From: Sedimentimonas flavescens
GTDB taxonomy: Bacteria; Pseudomonadota; Alphaproteobacteria; Rhodobacterales; Rhodobacteraceae
Length of the DNA stretch: 64,000 nucleotides
NCBI RefSeq assembly: GCF_019264375.1
Contig: NZ_JAHVAI010000001.1
Coordinates: 543,847-607,846, forward strand
Direction of reading: 5' to 3'
The notes under the pieces are model-generated. The model was given only the letters and a program-made list of their open reading frames with translations, made no database searches and had not been told where the DNA came from. The position numbers and the translations under genes are program-made. This document shows, one piece after another, positions 52,404-62,106 of the stretch (position 1 is its first letter; each line of letters begins with the position of its first letter).

Positions 52404-53345
52404 TCAGCCTTCTTCGGCGCGGCGCAGATCTTCGGGCAGCAGCGCCGGCGGGGCGGCCCCTCCGACAGGGTCAAGCAGCATCTCTTCGGCGCGGGTCAGG
52501 CGTTCCTCGCCGCCCTGCACCAAGGCCCAGAGGTGGTGCATATCCTCCTCGAAACGCTCCTCGCCGATCACGCCTGCATCGCGCAGCTTCTCGATCTCGC
52601 GCATCACTTCGATGGCGTAATCGTTGAGGCCAAGCGCCTGCACCTCGCCTTCGGACTGCACATCGTAGCGCACCGCATGGGCGAAGGCGAACATGACGAC
52701 CTGCGTCAGCGCCTCGCCCACCGAGGCTCCGCGCGCCATCCGGTCGGCGGCCAGCGCCTCGCCCGCCATGGTCATCTCCATCCCGAACCCTTCGAGCAGT
52801 TCGCGCATCCCGGCCAGCACTTCGGGATCGACCTCGGTGCCAAGAGGCGTCGCGTCATCCGAGGGCGCGCCGCCGAGATCCTCGGTAAAGACCGAGACCG
52901 AAACCTTCGGCGCCTTGGGTGCGGCGCGCACGGGCGCAACAGGCCGCTCCTCGACCGGTGGGACCTCTTCGACGGGTGCCGGTTCGGGGGTAGCTGCGGG
53001 CTCGGGCGGCGCTTCAGCGGGCAGATCGACGGGCTCCGCGGCGTGGGGTGCGGGCACAGGTTCTTCCTGCGGAGCGGGGGCAAGCAGGGCCTGCGCCGCC
53101 GCACTCAGGCGCAACTGCATCACCACCTTGGCGCCGAACAACCGGCTAAGGAAGAACGGGCGATGCTCGTGCTCCTCAACAAGGCCCATCTCTTTCAGGC
53201 GCACCAGCGGGCGACCCACCTCGAGCCCCTTGCCACGCGCCTCGACCGAAAGCGAATCGCGATCGACAGACCCGCCCGCGTCCCCAAGCTGGGCGATCAC
53301 GTTCAGCAGCTCAAGTTCTGCGCGTTCGAGCGGTTTGTCCGGCAT
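52404..53345 (-). CDS. Unknown protein with winged-helix-like N-terminus and proline-rich linker
   Basis: A 313-residue protein. The start is set at 53345 (MPDKPLERAELELLNVIAQLG) after ggaggg. Residues 1-90 look like a winged helix (LLNVIAQLGDAGGSVDRDSL; LVRLKEMGLVEEHEHRPFFLS). A Pro/Ala/Glu-rich linker follows (about 95-160), then a helical C-terminal domain (EVLAGMRELLEGFGMEM). I do not recognise a family. It lies 168 bases upstream of the NNR-type regulator on the same strand and may be co-transcribed with it. Confidence 0.7.
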   Translation of the reverse strand: MPDKPLERAELELLNVIAQLGDAGGSVDRDSLSVEARGKGLEVGRPLVRLKEMGLVEEHEHRPFFLSRLFGAKVVMQLRLSAAAQALLAPAPQEEPVPAPHAAEPVDLPAEAPPEPAATPEPAPVEEVPPVEERPVAPVRAAPKAPKVSVSVFTEDLGGAPSDDATPLGTEVDPEVLAGMRELLEGFGMEMTMAGEALAADRMARGASVGEALTQVVMFAFAHAVRYDVQSEGEVQALGLNDYAIEVMREIEKLRDAGVIGEERFEEDMHHLWALVQGGEERLTRAEEMLLDPVGGAAPPALLPEDLRRAEEG

Positions 53346-53448
53346 CTGGCCCTCCCCTTCAAGAGGCACGCGGCATCGCAGATCGCGGCAGCGGCGTCAA
53401 TGCAACCCTTGGTGACAGCGCCGTTTTTCGCCGACGCGCGCAATGCGT

Positions 53449-55308
53449 TCAGGCGGCCATTCCGGCAACGGGCGCGGGGCGAATCCGCAAGGCCCGCAGC
53501 GCATTGAGGATCGCCAGCACGTCGATCACTTCCTGAAGCAGAGCGCCTTCGACGGGCGTCAGATAGCCAAGCGCCGCCGCGATCATCCCCAGAACCGACA
53601 GCCCGATTCCCATGAAGACGCTCTGGATCGCGATGCCACGTGCACCGCGCGCGATCTCCAGCCCCGGCCGCAGCCGGTCGATGCTATCGACCAGCAGCAC
53701 CACATCCGCCGCCTCGGCCGAGGCCGCCGCCCCGCGCGCGCCCATCGCAATGCCGACATCGGCGGCGGCCAGCGCGGGGGCATCGTTGACCCCGTCGCCC
53801 ACCATGGCCACCGCGCCATCCTTGCGCTCGCTCAGCACCAGAAGCACCTTCTGATCAGGCGTCAGCCCGGCGCGCAGACCATCAAGCCCGAGGCCATCGG
53901 TGACGCGCTCGGCCACATCGGCACGGTCACCGGTGGCCAGAAGGATGCGCGACACGCCAAGCTGGCGCAGCGCGTCGAGCATCTCGCGCGCGCCCTCGCG
54001 CAGCGGGTCCGCCATGATCAGGTGCCCCGCCAGATGCCCATCGACAGAAAGCGCCACCAACACCGCGCCCGCCATCAGCGCTTCGTCCGGCAGGGCGCCA
54101 TCGCCCACCCGCTCGGTCACGAAGCGATCGCCGCCGACCAGCACGCTTTTCCCATCGATATGACCCAGAACGCCCTCTCCGGGGATTTCGGCAACCTCGG
54201 TCGGCAGAGACAGCACCAGCCCACGCTCGCGCGCGGCCTGCACCAGCGCCTGCGCGACCGGGTGCTGCGAGGCCTGATCGAGCGAGGCAGCTAGGCGCAG
54301 GATCTCATCCTCCTCCAGCGCACCACGGCTTTGAACGGCAAGGATGCGCGGGCGCCCCTCGGTCAGGGTGCCTGTCTTGTCGAGGATCAGCGTGCGGATC
54401 TGCGCCAACATCTCAAGCGGCTTGGCGCCCTTGATCAGCACACCGTAATGCGCCGCCCGCGAGAGCCCCGCGACCAGGGCGACAGGCACGGCCAGGATCA
54501 GCGGGCAAGGGGTGGCCACGACCAGAACCGCGACGGCCCGGATCGGATCGCCCGTCAGCCACCACGCCAGACCTGCCAGCACCAGCGTCACCACCAGAAA
54601 GCCGAGCGACCAGCGATCAGCCAGCCGCGCCATCGGCGCCTTGGAACGCTGCGCCTCTTCGACAAGGCGCACGATCCCGGCATAGGTACTTTGCGCGGCG
54701 ATCCGCGTCGCGCGCAGCTCGAACGCCTCACCGGCATTGGTCGAACCGCTCATGACCTCGGTGCCGGCGGCGGCGCGCACGGGCAGCGATTCCCCGGTCA
54801 GCGCCGAGGTGTCGAGCATCGCCATATCCGACAAGAGCGTGCCATCGACCGGCGCAACCTCTCCCTGCCGGATCAGCAGCCGGTCGCCGGGCTCGATGGC
54901 ATCGAGCGGCACAGCCTCTAGCCTGCCGTCGCGCAGCCGGGCAGCACTGCGCGGCACGCGCGAAAGCAGATCGTGCATCTCGCGCCGGGCGCGCCCCTCG
55001 GCATAGCTTTCCAGAAAGGTGCCGCCCGCATACATCACGCCCACGACGGCGGCGGCGAGCGTCTCGCCAAAGATCAGCGCGGAAGACATCGACAGCGCCG
55101 CGACGATATCAAGGCCGAACTCACCCCGCCGCAACCCGTCTGCAATCTCGAGGACCAGCGCCGCCAGAACCGGCGCGACACCCGCTGCCCAGACCCATCG
55201 CGCGGGCGCCTCCTGCCCGCTGAATTGCAGCAAAAGCCCCAGGCAAAGCCCCGCCAACGCAACCGCGATCAGCGCCTTCTTGCCGCGATCCCCCGAGAGC
55301 AGTTCCAT
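53449..55308 (-). CDS. P1B-type heavy-metal-transporting ATPase
   Basis: A 619-residue P-type ATPase without an N-terminal metal-binding domain. The phosphorylation site is D310 in LDKTGTLTEG, the actuator loop is TGESLPV, and the HP locus is SQHPVAQALV. The membrane metal motif reads T-P-C-P (266-269), so copper, zinc or cobalt cannot be assigned. Seven to eight helices are visible. It lies 15 bases downstream of the type I secretion adaptor gene on the same strand. Confidence 0.9.
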   Translation of the reverse strand: MELLSGDRGKKALIAVALAGLCLGLLLQFSGQEAPARWVWAAGVAPVLAALVLEIADGLRRGEFGLDIVAALSMSSALIFGETLAAAVVGVMYAGGTFLESYAEGRARREMHDLLSRVPRSAARLRDGRLEAVPLDAIEPGDRLLIRQGEVAPVDGTLLSDMAMLDTSALTGESLPVRAAAGTEVMSGSTNAGEAFELRATRIAAQSTYAGIVRLVEEAQRSKAPMARLADRWSLGFLVVTLVLAGLAWWLTGDPIRAVAVLVVATPCPLILAVPVALVAGLSRAAHYGVLIKGAKPLEMLAQIRTLILDKTGTLTEGRPRILAVQSRGALEEDEILRLAASLDQASQHPVAQALVQAARERGLVLSLPTEVAEIPGEGVLGHIDGKSVLVGGDRFVTERVGDGALPDEALMAGAVLVALSVDGHLAGHLIMADPLREGAREMLDALRQLGVSRILLATGDRADVAERVTDGLGLDGLRAGLTPDQKVLLVLSERKDGAVAMVGDGVNDAPALAAADVGIAMGARGAAASAEAADVVLLVDSIDRLRPGLEIARGARGIAIQSVFMGIGLSVLGMIAAALGYLTPVEGALLQEVIDVLAILNALRALRIRPAPVAGMAA

Positions 55309-55323
55309 CGGCTCACTCCGCGC

Positions 55324-56613
55324 TCATTCTTCGCGCAAGGCGTAAGACATGTAATCGGCAATCGGCTTGAGCAGGAACGAGGCAGGCGTGCGCGCCGAGG
55401 TCTGGATGAAAGCCTCCAGCGGCATGCCGGGTTGCAGCCCGAAACCATCCAGCGCCGCCCGGCTTTCCTCGGCGATGGTCAACTCGGCGGTGTAGAAGGC
55501 CACGCCGCTTTGCGCATCCAGCACCGTATCGGCGGATAGGCTGCGCAGCACGCCCGAAAAACTGGGCGTCGTGCGACTGTCAAAATTGGGAAAACGCACC
55601 AGCGCGCCCTGCCCCGGTTGCAGCCGGTCGACTTGCCGCGGGTCGATGCGCAGCACGAAGATCAGCGGCGTATCGGCGGGCACGATCGTCGCGATGTCGC
55701 TGCCCGGCGCGATGACCCCGCCGATAGTGTGGACCTTCAGGTCCAACACGCGCCCGGTCATCGGTGCGCGCAGGATCAGCCGGCCTAGCGCAGTCTCGAC
55801 CACCCGCAGGTTCTCGCGCAGTTCGATCTCGCGCGGCTCCAGCATGCGCAACTCGTTTTGCGCCTCTTCGCGCCGCGCCGCCGATAGCCGCAGGGCCTCG
55901 ATCTCATACCCCGCGCGAGCACTGTTGATTTCGGCGACCGAGGCCTGAAGCCGCCCGATCTGGCCCTCAAGGCTCGCGGCCTCACGTTGCAAAACCGAGA
56001 CCTGGCGGAACTGCGTCAGCCCGCGCTCATAGAGCGATTGCTGATCGGTAAGTTCCTTCTCGATCAGGCTTAACTGGGTCTCACCCGCCGTGATCTCACG
56101 GCCGAAGCCCTCGATCTGCGCCCGCGCCTGCAACTTGCGCTCGTCTAGCTGCGCGAGTGTCTGGGCCATGGTGTCGCGGCGCGAGGCAAACAGCGCGGTT
56201 TCCGAGGCCAGAACCCGCGCCACCTCGGCATCGGCCGCAGCGGCATCGCGCAACTCGGCGCGATAGTCGGGGGCCTCAGCATCCAGCACTTCGGCGCTCA
56301 GCCGGTCGATCCGGGCGAGCGTCTCGAATAGACCGCGACGCAGCAGCAACTGCCGCGCCTCAAGCTCGGTCCCGTCGAGACGGATCAGGGCCGCGCCCGC
56401 CTCAACCAGATCGCCATCTCGGATCTCGATTGCGGCGACAAGGCCGCCATCGGGATGCTGCACGGTCTGACGCCGGGCCTCGACTTCGACCTGCCCCATG
56501 GCAACGACCGCGCCGTTGATCTCGGTCGCGACGGACCACGCCGCGAAGCCGCCAATACCCAGCAGGATGGTCAACAGACCGATGGTGATGAGACGCGTCG
56601 TGGACCAAACCAT
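55324..56613 (-). CDS. HlyD/PrtE-type membrane fusion protein of a type I secretion system
   Basis: A 429-residue adaptor. One N-terminal helix (8-28), a lipoyl-like half (VAMGQVEVEARRQTVQHPDGGLVAAI), a long coiled coil (about 100-270) and the family C-terminal region (LRAPMTGRVLDLKVHTIGGVIAPG; GMPLEAFIQT). It bridges the inner-membrane ABC exporter and an outer-membrane TolC-type channel. Its ATG overlaps the TGA of the exporter gene by one base. No TolC gene is in the window. Confidence 0.92.
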   Translation of the reverse strand: MVWSTTRLITIGLLTILLGIGGFAAWSVATEINGAVVAMGQVEVEARRQTVQHPDGGLVAAIEIRDGDLVEAGAALIRLDGTELEARQLLLRRGLFETLARIDRLSAEVLDAEAPDYRAELRDAAAADAEVARVLASETALFASRRDTMAQTLAQLDERKLQARAQIEGFGREITAGETQLSLIEKELTDQQSLYERGLTQFRQVSVLQREAASLEGQIGRLQASVAEINSARAGYEIEALRLSAARREEAQNELRMLEPREIELRENLRVVETALGRLILRAPMTGRVLDLKVHTIGGVIAPGSDIATIVPADTPLIFVLRIDPRQVDRLQPGQGALVRFPNFDSRTTPSFSGVLRSLSADTVLDAQSGVAFYTAELTIAEESRAALDGFGLQPGMPLEAFIQTSARTPASFLLKPIADYMSYALREE

Positions 56614-58352
56614 CAGCCATCCCCCTGCTTGCGGCTGGCCGCACTGATCAGGCTGGGGCTGTTCTTGACGAAGCGGCTCAGCACCTCATCACGCGGTCCG
56701 AAGGCGCGCATCACGCCGCCCTCGATCATCATCACCTTGTTCGACACCGCCAGCGCCGAGGGCCGGTGCGACATCACGAAGACGATCTTCTGCGCATCGC
56801 GCGCCGTGGCAATCGCCGCGTTCAGCGCCTGCAAGCCGGGCTCATCAAGGCTCGAATTCGGCTCATCGAGCACCAGAACCACCGGATCGCCATAGAATGC
56901 GCGCGCAAGCCCGATGCGCTGGCGCTGGCCACCCGACAGCTCATTCCCGCGATCGCCGATGCGCGTGTCATAACCATTGGGCAGGCCGAGGATCAGATCA
57001 TGGGCCGAGGCCGCCAGCGCCGCCGCCACGATATCTTCGGGCGTGGCATCAGGCTGAAAGCGCGCGATGTTCTGCGCCACGGTGCCCGCAAACAGCGTGA
57101 CGCGCTGCGGCAGGTAGCCCAGCATCAGGCCCAGCCGGTCGGGTTCGTATTGCTCAAGCGTCGCGCCGCCCAGACGGATCTCGCCATGGCTCGGCGCCCA
57201 GAGGCCCACCAGCATCCGCGCCAGCGTCGTCTTGCCCGAGGCCGAGGGGCCAATCACCGCCACAACATCGCCGCCCTGCGCGCTGAAACTCACGTTGCGC
57301 AGCAAGGGCCGCGACTGCCCCGGCGGCAGATAGGTCGCACCATGGGCCGAGATCAGCGCGGCGGGTTCAGGCAGCGGCATTGGCGCGGGCGCCTCGGGCA
57401 CCGAGGCCAGGGCTCGGTCAAGCGCGCGTGCCGAGATCAGACCGCGCTGCATCACCGGCCACTGCCCCACGGTCTGCTCGACCGGCGCCAGCGTGCGCCC
57501 CAGTAAGATCGAGGCCGCGACCATCGCGCCTGCCGTCAATTCATCTTGCAACACAAGCCATGCGCCAAGCGCAAGCACCGCAGATTGCAGCAGCAGCCGG
57601 GTCGCCCGCGTCGCCGAGGTGATCGCCGCGCCACGATGCGCGCCGCGCAACGAAGCCTCCAGCCCGCCTTGCCGCGCACCCTGCCACAGCGCCGACAGCG
57701 CGCCGCGCATCCCGAGGGCACGGATCGTCTCGATCTCGTCCTCCATCATCTGCGCGCGGGCGTCGGCCTCAAGATTGCTGCGCATCGCGACCGCCTGCTG
57801 ACGCGCCGTGACACGCTGATTGAAGAGCGCAAGCAGCAGAACCAGCGCTGTGCCAGCAAGCGCAAACCAACCCAGGAGCGGATGAAACAGAAACAGCACG
57901 ATCAGGAAAATCGGTGTCCAGGGCAGATCGAACAGCGCCGCCAGAGCAGGCGAAGCAAAGACCGCCTGCACCTGTGCCAGATCGCGCAACGGCCGCACAT
58001 CGCCGCGCCGCTCGCCGCCACGCTCGGCCAGTGCAAGCGACGCCGACAACGCCCGCGGGCTGAGGCCATCGTGCAACCGCGCCCCGATCAGCGCCAGCAC
58101 CCTTCCCCGCACGAAGTCAAGCACACCCATGATCAGGAACAGATAGGCCACGATGATGAACAGAACGACCAGCGTGCTGCTGGTGCGCCCGCCGATTACC
58201 CGGTCGTAGATCTGCAACATGAAGATCGGCCCGGTCAGCATCAGCAGGTTGATGACCGCGCTGAACAGCGCCACCGCCAGCAGGCTGCGCGCCGAGGACC
58301 ACAGCGTCCGACGTAATTCGGACGGTGCCTGTGTCCTCGCAACTGCCATCAT
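56613..58352 (-). CDS. Type I secretion ABC exporter (PrtD-like)
   Basis: A 579-residue protein. The membrane domain (1-310) has six helices. The ATPase has Walker A GPSASGKTT, signature LSGGQRQRIGLARA and Walker B VLVLDEPNSSLD. No C39 peptidase is present, as in PrtD/AprD exporters of RTX proteins. The substrate is probably the RTX-like protein encoded 121 bases upstream. Two ATGs (58352, 58349) follow a gggagaa ribosome site. Confidence 0.92.
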   Translation of the reverse strand: MMAVARTQAPSELRRTLWSSARSLLAVALFSAVINLLMLTGPIFMLQIYDRVIGGRTSSTLVVLFIIVAYLFLIMGVLDFVRGRVLALIGARLHDGLSPRALSASLALAERGGERRGDVRPLRDLAQVQAVFASPALAALFDLPWTPIFLIVLFLFHPLLGWFALAGTALVLLLALFNQRVTARQQAVAMRSNLEADARAQMMEDEIETIRALGMRGALSALWQGARQGGLEASLRGAHRGAAITSATRATRLLLQSAVLALGAWLVLQDELTAGAMVAASILLGRTLAPVEQTVGQWPVMQRGLISARALDRALASVPEAPAPMPLPEPAALISAHGATYLPPGQSRPLLRNVSFSAQGGDVVAVIGPSASGKTTLARMLVGLWAPSHGEIRLGGATLEQYEPDRLGLMLGYLPQRVTLFAGTVAQNIARFQPDATPEDIVAAALAASAHDLILGLPNGYDTRIGDRGNELSGGQRQRIGLARAFYGDPVVLVLDEPNSSLDEPGLQALNAAIATARDAQKIVFVMSHRPSALAVSNKVMMIEGGVMRAFGPRDEVLSRFVKNSPSLISAASRKQGDG

Positions 58353-58473
58353 GCCTTCTCCCTCGGCGGCCCGGTCCGGTCACTGGATCACAAAGCGAAA
58401 CCGGCTCCAAGGTCCAACCCGCGCGATGATCCGCCAAAGTCCTGAACCGAGGCTGAATCGCAATAGGCGTGCG

Positions 58474-59268
58474 TCAGGCCAGAAAAACCTGATCATCGCT
58501 GAAGAAGGCCAATACATCGGTGCCCCACTCGGTCGTACCGCCAATGGTGATCGACCCCGCTCCGTCACCCCAGCTTAGGACCGACGCATCCTCGACCCCG
58601 TCGCCATCGGTATCGACCGTAGCAAGATCAAAGAGGTCGTCGAGCTGCTGATCGGTCAGACCCGAGAGACCGTTCAACTGGATAGTGTCCTGCACGTTAA
58701 CACCGCTCTGGAACGAAGCGATCGTGTCGTGTCCGTCCGAGGTGAGGATCGCCACGGCCCCCTCGCCGCCCGTTGCGTAGAGATCGTTCTCGTAATAGAT
58801 GACCGTGCCATCGCTGAGGGTGTAGGATTCGACCGTCGGATCCGGATTATCTGCGAGTGGGTCTTTGTCCTCGTAATCGACCCACAGATATTGGTCTTTG
58901 CCACCAGGTTCTCCGATGTGGCTGCCAAGGAATTTGACGAAATACTCTAGAAAGAACGTGTCCCAATCCCATCCGGAAATGGGGGTGAAAGTGCCGAGCA
59001 GGCCGCCGCCCCCGTCGTTCGAGATGTTGAAATCGAAGACGAAAGTATCCTCTCCCGGCCCGCCGATCAGCAAATCGTCGCCCGAGCCGCCATCGAGTAT
59101 GTCATTGCCGGGGCCGCCCTTCAGAACATCGTCCCCACCTTCGCCAAAGAGATGATCGTCGCCCGGTCGCCCCTTGATCACGTCGTCCAGTTCGGTCCCG
59201 CGGATCACATCATCCGAATTCGACCCCATCGTCGATTTCGCCGAGCGGGTATGCGCTTTCGCAGCCAT
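58474..59268 (-). CDS. RTX-like secreted calcium-binding protein, probable type I substrate
   Basis: A 264-residue protein without N-terminal signal. Residues about 15-75 hold four to five nonapeptide GGxGxDxxx repeats (GGDDVLKGG, GPGNDILDGG, GSGDDLLIGG, GPGEDTFVFD). A middle domain with a Trp/Phe-rich segment and a C-terminal DGDGVEDASVLSWGD motif follows. The end DVLAFFSDDQVFLA resembles C-terminal type I secretion signals. The gene precedes the exporter and adaptor. The activity of the middle domain is unknown. Confidence 0.82.
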   Translation of the reverse strand: MAAKAHTRSAKSTMGSNSDDVIRGTELDDVIKGRPGDDHLFGEGGDDVLKGGPGNDILDGGSGDDLLIGGPGEDTFVFDFNISNDGGGGLLGTFTPISGWDWDTFFLEYFVKFLGSHIGEPGGKDQYLWVDYEDKDPLADNPDPTVESYTLSDGTVIYYENDLYATGGEGAVAILTSDGHDTIASFQSGVNVQDTIQLNGLSGLTDQQLDDLFDLATVDTDGDGVEDASVLSWGDGAGSITIGGTTEWGTDVLAFFSDDQVFLA

Positions 59269-59413
59269 AAGGCGGTCTCCCTGTTCGTCTCCGGTCGCTC
59301 CCGCCAGTATGCCTTAATCTTTCTTAAAGTATATCACTCATGGCTGCCGAGTTTTCCCGCAGCGATTGCATTCACCTGGCCAGGAGGCTGACGAGGTCAA
59401 GAAACGCGGCCTT

Positions 59414-60091
59414 TCACCCCATGCCGGTGCGTTCGCGGCGACGGCCAGCGCGGGCAGAATCGCTGCGCCAGCTCAGCACGGTCGCGGCGCCCCAGGCAAC
59501 GCAGTAAAGCCCGCCCATTGCCAGCACGTAGCTCCCGCTGATCGGCCCGATCGCGGCGCGCTCGGCCAGTTGCGAGGCATGGGTCAGAGGCTCGGGATGC
59601 ACGAGCAGCTTGCCCAGATAGGCCGCCGTCTGAATCAGCAATATCCAGAAGTAATTGCGCCGGATGCGGCGGCCAATCGCAACCCACAAAGAGACATGAT
59701 AGCGCGGGGCCCAGTAATCCTCGGCCAGGGTCTTTTGCCAGCCTTCTTCCATGTGCAGATCGCCGTCATGCAGCATGGGGGCGTAGAAATGCGTCTCAAG
59801 CCAGCGGCAGCGCGCACGCCAGACGTTGAAATAGCGATAGCGCCGCGCCTCCTGCATCAGGAAGAAGATGATCAGGATCCCCACCAGGATCAGCGGCAGG
59901 GGCGAGGCAGCGGGCGAGGAATAGGAAATCGACAGCGCGATCCCGAGCGTCACCACCGCCCAGTTCGTCGTCGTATCCAGCCGTGTTCGCCAGATCGTCG
60001 AACGATACACCTCGCCGCGGTAGAGATGCGCAATCGCGCCAAGTTCTGCGGCGTCGAGCTTCTTGCGCTCGGCCTTTTCCCCTGCGTCCAT
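59414..60091 (-). CDS. DUF2270 membrane protein
   Basis: A 225-residue protein with four helices (about 45-60, 64-80, 147-163, 185-205). LYRGEVYRSTIWRTRLDTTTNWAVV and MQEARRYRYFNVWRARCRWLE are typical of DUF2270. The start at 60091 has ggggaggac upstream. Its function is unknown, and nothing in the neighbours suggests one. Confidence 0.82.
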   Translation of the reverse strand: MDAGEKAERKKLDAAELGAIAHLYRGEVYRSTIWRTRLDTTTNWAVVTLGIALSISYSSPAASPLPLILVGILIIFFLMQEARRYRYFNVWRARCRWLETHFYAPMLHDGDLHMEEGWQKTLAEDYWAPRYHVSLWVAIGRRIRRNYFWILLIQTAAYLGKLLVHPEPLTHASQLAERAAIGPISGSYVLAMGGLYCVAWGAATVLSWRSDSARAGRRRERTGMG

Positions 60092-60214
60092 CAGATGTCC
60101 TCCCCTGGCGTCAGGTTCGCACGGCAGCGCCGGTCGGGCAAGATTTTTGGCAAGATTTTCAGGGGGTCACGCGGGATCTGGGCGCCTGACAGCGGCACGA
60201 CTCCGCGCCGATCT

Positions 60215-60239
60215 GGGGCGCCCTGGGTCGGGGCGCCCC
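60215..60239. other. GC-rich hairpin after the acyl-CoA synthetase
   Basis: GGGGCGCCC/GGGCGCCCC with a seven-base loop, 11 bases beyond the stop of the ligase on the reverse strand. No T-tract follows, so termination would be weak. Confidence 0.4.
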
Positions 60240-60249
60240 TTGGCTGGCA

Positions 60250-61890
60250 TCAGCCTTGCATCTCAAGTTCGCGCGCCCGTTCGCGCAGGGCGAATTTCTG
60301 CACCTTTCCGGTCGACGTCTTGGGCAACTCACAGAAGATGACCGTCTTGGGCGCCTTGAAATGCGCCATGTTCTGGCGGCAGAAGGCGATCAGTTCGGCC
60401 TCGCTGACCGTGGCACCGGCGCTCAGCTTGACGAAGGCGCAGGGCGTCTCGCCCCAGCGTTCGTGCGGGCGGGCAACCACGGCGGCCTCCATCACCTCGG
60501 GGTGCTTGTAAAGCACATCCTCGACCTCGATCGACGAGATATTCTCGCCGCCCGAAATGATGATGTCCTTGGAGCGGTCCTTGAGTTCGACATAGCCGTC
60601 GGAATGCATCACACCGAGATCACCGCTGGCGAACCAGCCGCCCGAGAATGCCTCGTCCGTCGCGCTCGGGTTCTTGAGGTAACCTTTCATCACGCTGTTG
60701 CCGCGCAGGAATATCTCGCCGATGGTCTGACCGTCGGAGGGCACAGGTTGCAGGGTTTCCGGATCGGCGACCATCAAGCCCTCGGCCGAAAGGTTGCGCA
60801 CACCCTGGCGGGCCTTGAGCCGGGCGCGCTCGGCCGGGCTCTGCGCATCCCATTCGGGGTGCCAGGCGCAGGTGACGGCGGGGCCATAGGTCTCGGTCAG
60901 GCCATAGGCATGGGTGACCTCGAAGCCCATCGCCTCCATCTTCTCGATGATGATCGCAGGCGGCGGCGCGCCACCGGTCAGCACCTTGATCCCGGTCTGC
61001 AAGCCTTCCTTGAGCGCCGCATCGGCATGGACGATAAGAGCCAGAACGATCGAAGCGCCGCAGAAGTGGGTCACGCCCTCTTCCTTCATCAGGCGCAGCA
61101 TCGCCTCGTCACGCACGGCGCGCAGGCAGATCACCGTGCCCGCCGCGGCGGCAATGGTCCAGGGGAAGCACCAGCCGTTGCAATGGAACATCGGCAAGGT
61201 CCACAGATAGACCGGCGTGTCGCCCATCTGCCAGGTCGCGATGTTCGAGAGCGAGTTCAGATGCGCCCCGCGGTAGTGATAGACGACCCCCTTGGGATTG
61301 CCCGTCGTCCCCGAGGTATAGTTCAGACTGATCGCATCCCATTCGCTCGCCGGCGGCGTCCACTCGAAGCTTTCGGAACCCTCGGCGACCATCTCGTCAT
61401 AGGTGATCTGACCGATACGGCGTCCGCCCTCATAGCTCACGTCGAGAATGTCGACCACGAGGATATCGCTGCGCCCCGCGATATGCAGCGCGCGCTCGGC
61501 GACCTCCGCGAACTCGGGATCGACCAGAAAGACCTTGGTCTCGGCATGGCTCAGGATAAAGCTGATCGCCTCGGCATCCAGACGCGTATTGATCGCGTTC
61601 AGCACCGCTCCCGCCATCGGCACAGCGAAATGGGCTTCATAGATCTCGGGAATGTTGGCGGCGATGATCGAGACGGTATCGCCCCTGCCAATACCGCGCG
61701 CGCTCAACGCGCTGGCAAGACGACGGCATCGCGCATAGGTCTCGGCCCAAGTGCGGCGGATATCGTTATACACGACCGCCGTGCGGTTGGGGTAAACCGC
61801 CGCCGTGCGGGCCATGAAGCTGACGGGGGTCAGCGGCACGTAATTAGCGGCGTTCTGATCAAGACCGATTTCGTAAATGTTGTGCTTCAT
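60250..61890 (-). CDS. Acyl-CoA synthetase (AMP-dependent)
   Basis: A 546-residue ANL-family ligase. NYTSGTTGNPKGVVYHYRGA is the ATP loop; the A5 motif is HAYGLTETYGP, the hinge region is ELKDRSKDIIISGGENISS, and the catalytic lysine lies near TSTGKVQKF. It matches the medium-chain/AlkK-like group of fatty acyl-CoA ligases, without certainty on substrate. It lies next to phaC, so it may activate hydroxyacids or fatty acids for PHA metabolism. Confidence 0.88.
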   Translation of the reverse strand: MKHNIYEIGLDQNAANYVPLTPVSFMARTAAVYPNRTAVVYNDIRRTWAETYARCRRLASALSARGIGRGDTVSIIAANIPEIYEAHFAVPMAGAVLNAINTRLDAEAISFILSHAETKVFLVDPEFAEVAERALHIAGRSDILVVDILDVSYEGGRRIGQITYDEMVAEGSESFEWTPPASEWDAISLNYTSGTTGNPKGVVYHYRGAHLNSLSNIATWQMGDTPVYLWTLPMFHCNGWCFPWTIAAAAGTVICLRAVRDEAMLRLMKEEGVTHFCGASIVLALIVHADAALKEGLQTGIKVLTGGAPPPAIIIEKMEAMGFEVTHAYGLTETYGPAVTCAWHPEWDAQSPAERARLKARQGVRNLSAEGLMVADPETLQPVPSDGQTIGEIFLRGNSVMKGYLKNPSATDEAFSGGWFASGDLGVMHSDGYVELKDRSKDIIISGGENISSIEVEDVLYKHPEVMEAAVVARPHERWGETPCAFVKLSAGATVSEAELIAFCRQNMAHFKAPKTVIFCELPKTSTGKVQKFALRERARELEMQG

Positions 61891-62007
61891 GCAAAGCTTC
61901 CTCCAAGCGGGCCTAAGCGTCCTTGCCCATCAACAATCTGCGCCCGAGTTGCCGGGCCGGCTTACTGCGGTAGCGGGAGGTGCCCCGGCATCTCGGGGCA
62001 CACGCCC

Positions 62008-62048
62008 AAAAAGTTCACCGCCGCCTTCAGCGTTCGTGCGGCGGTGAA
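62008..62048 (-). terminator. Terminator of phaC
   Basis: On the reverse strand an 11-base-pair stem TTCACCGCCGC/GCGGCGGTGAA with a 13-base loop is followed by C and TTTTT. It begins 59 bases after the phaC stop. A second smaller repeat (TGCCCC/GGGGCA, 61981-62000) follows it. Confidence 0.75.
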
Positions 62049-62106
62049 TGTTTTCGCCTGACCGAGAAGCACGCTTCCTGATCAGGCCGGAGATGCCTCG
62101 GCGTTC

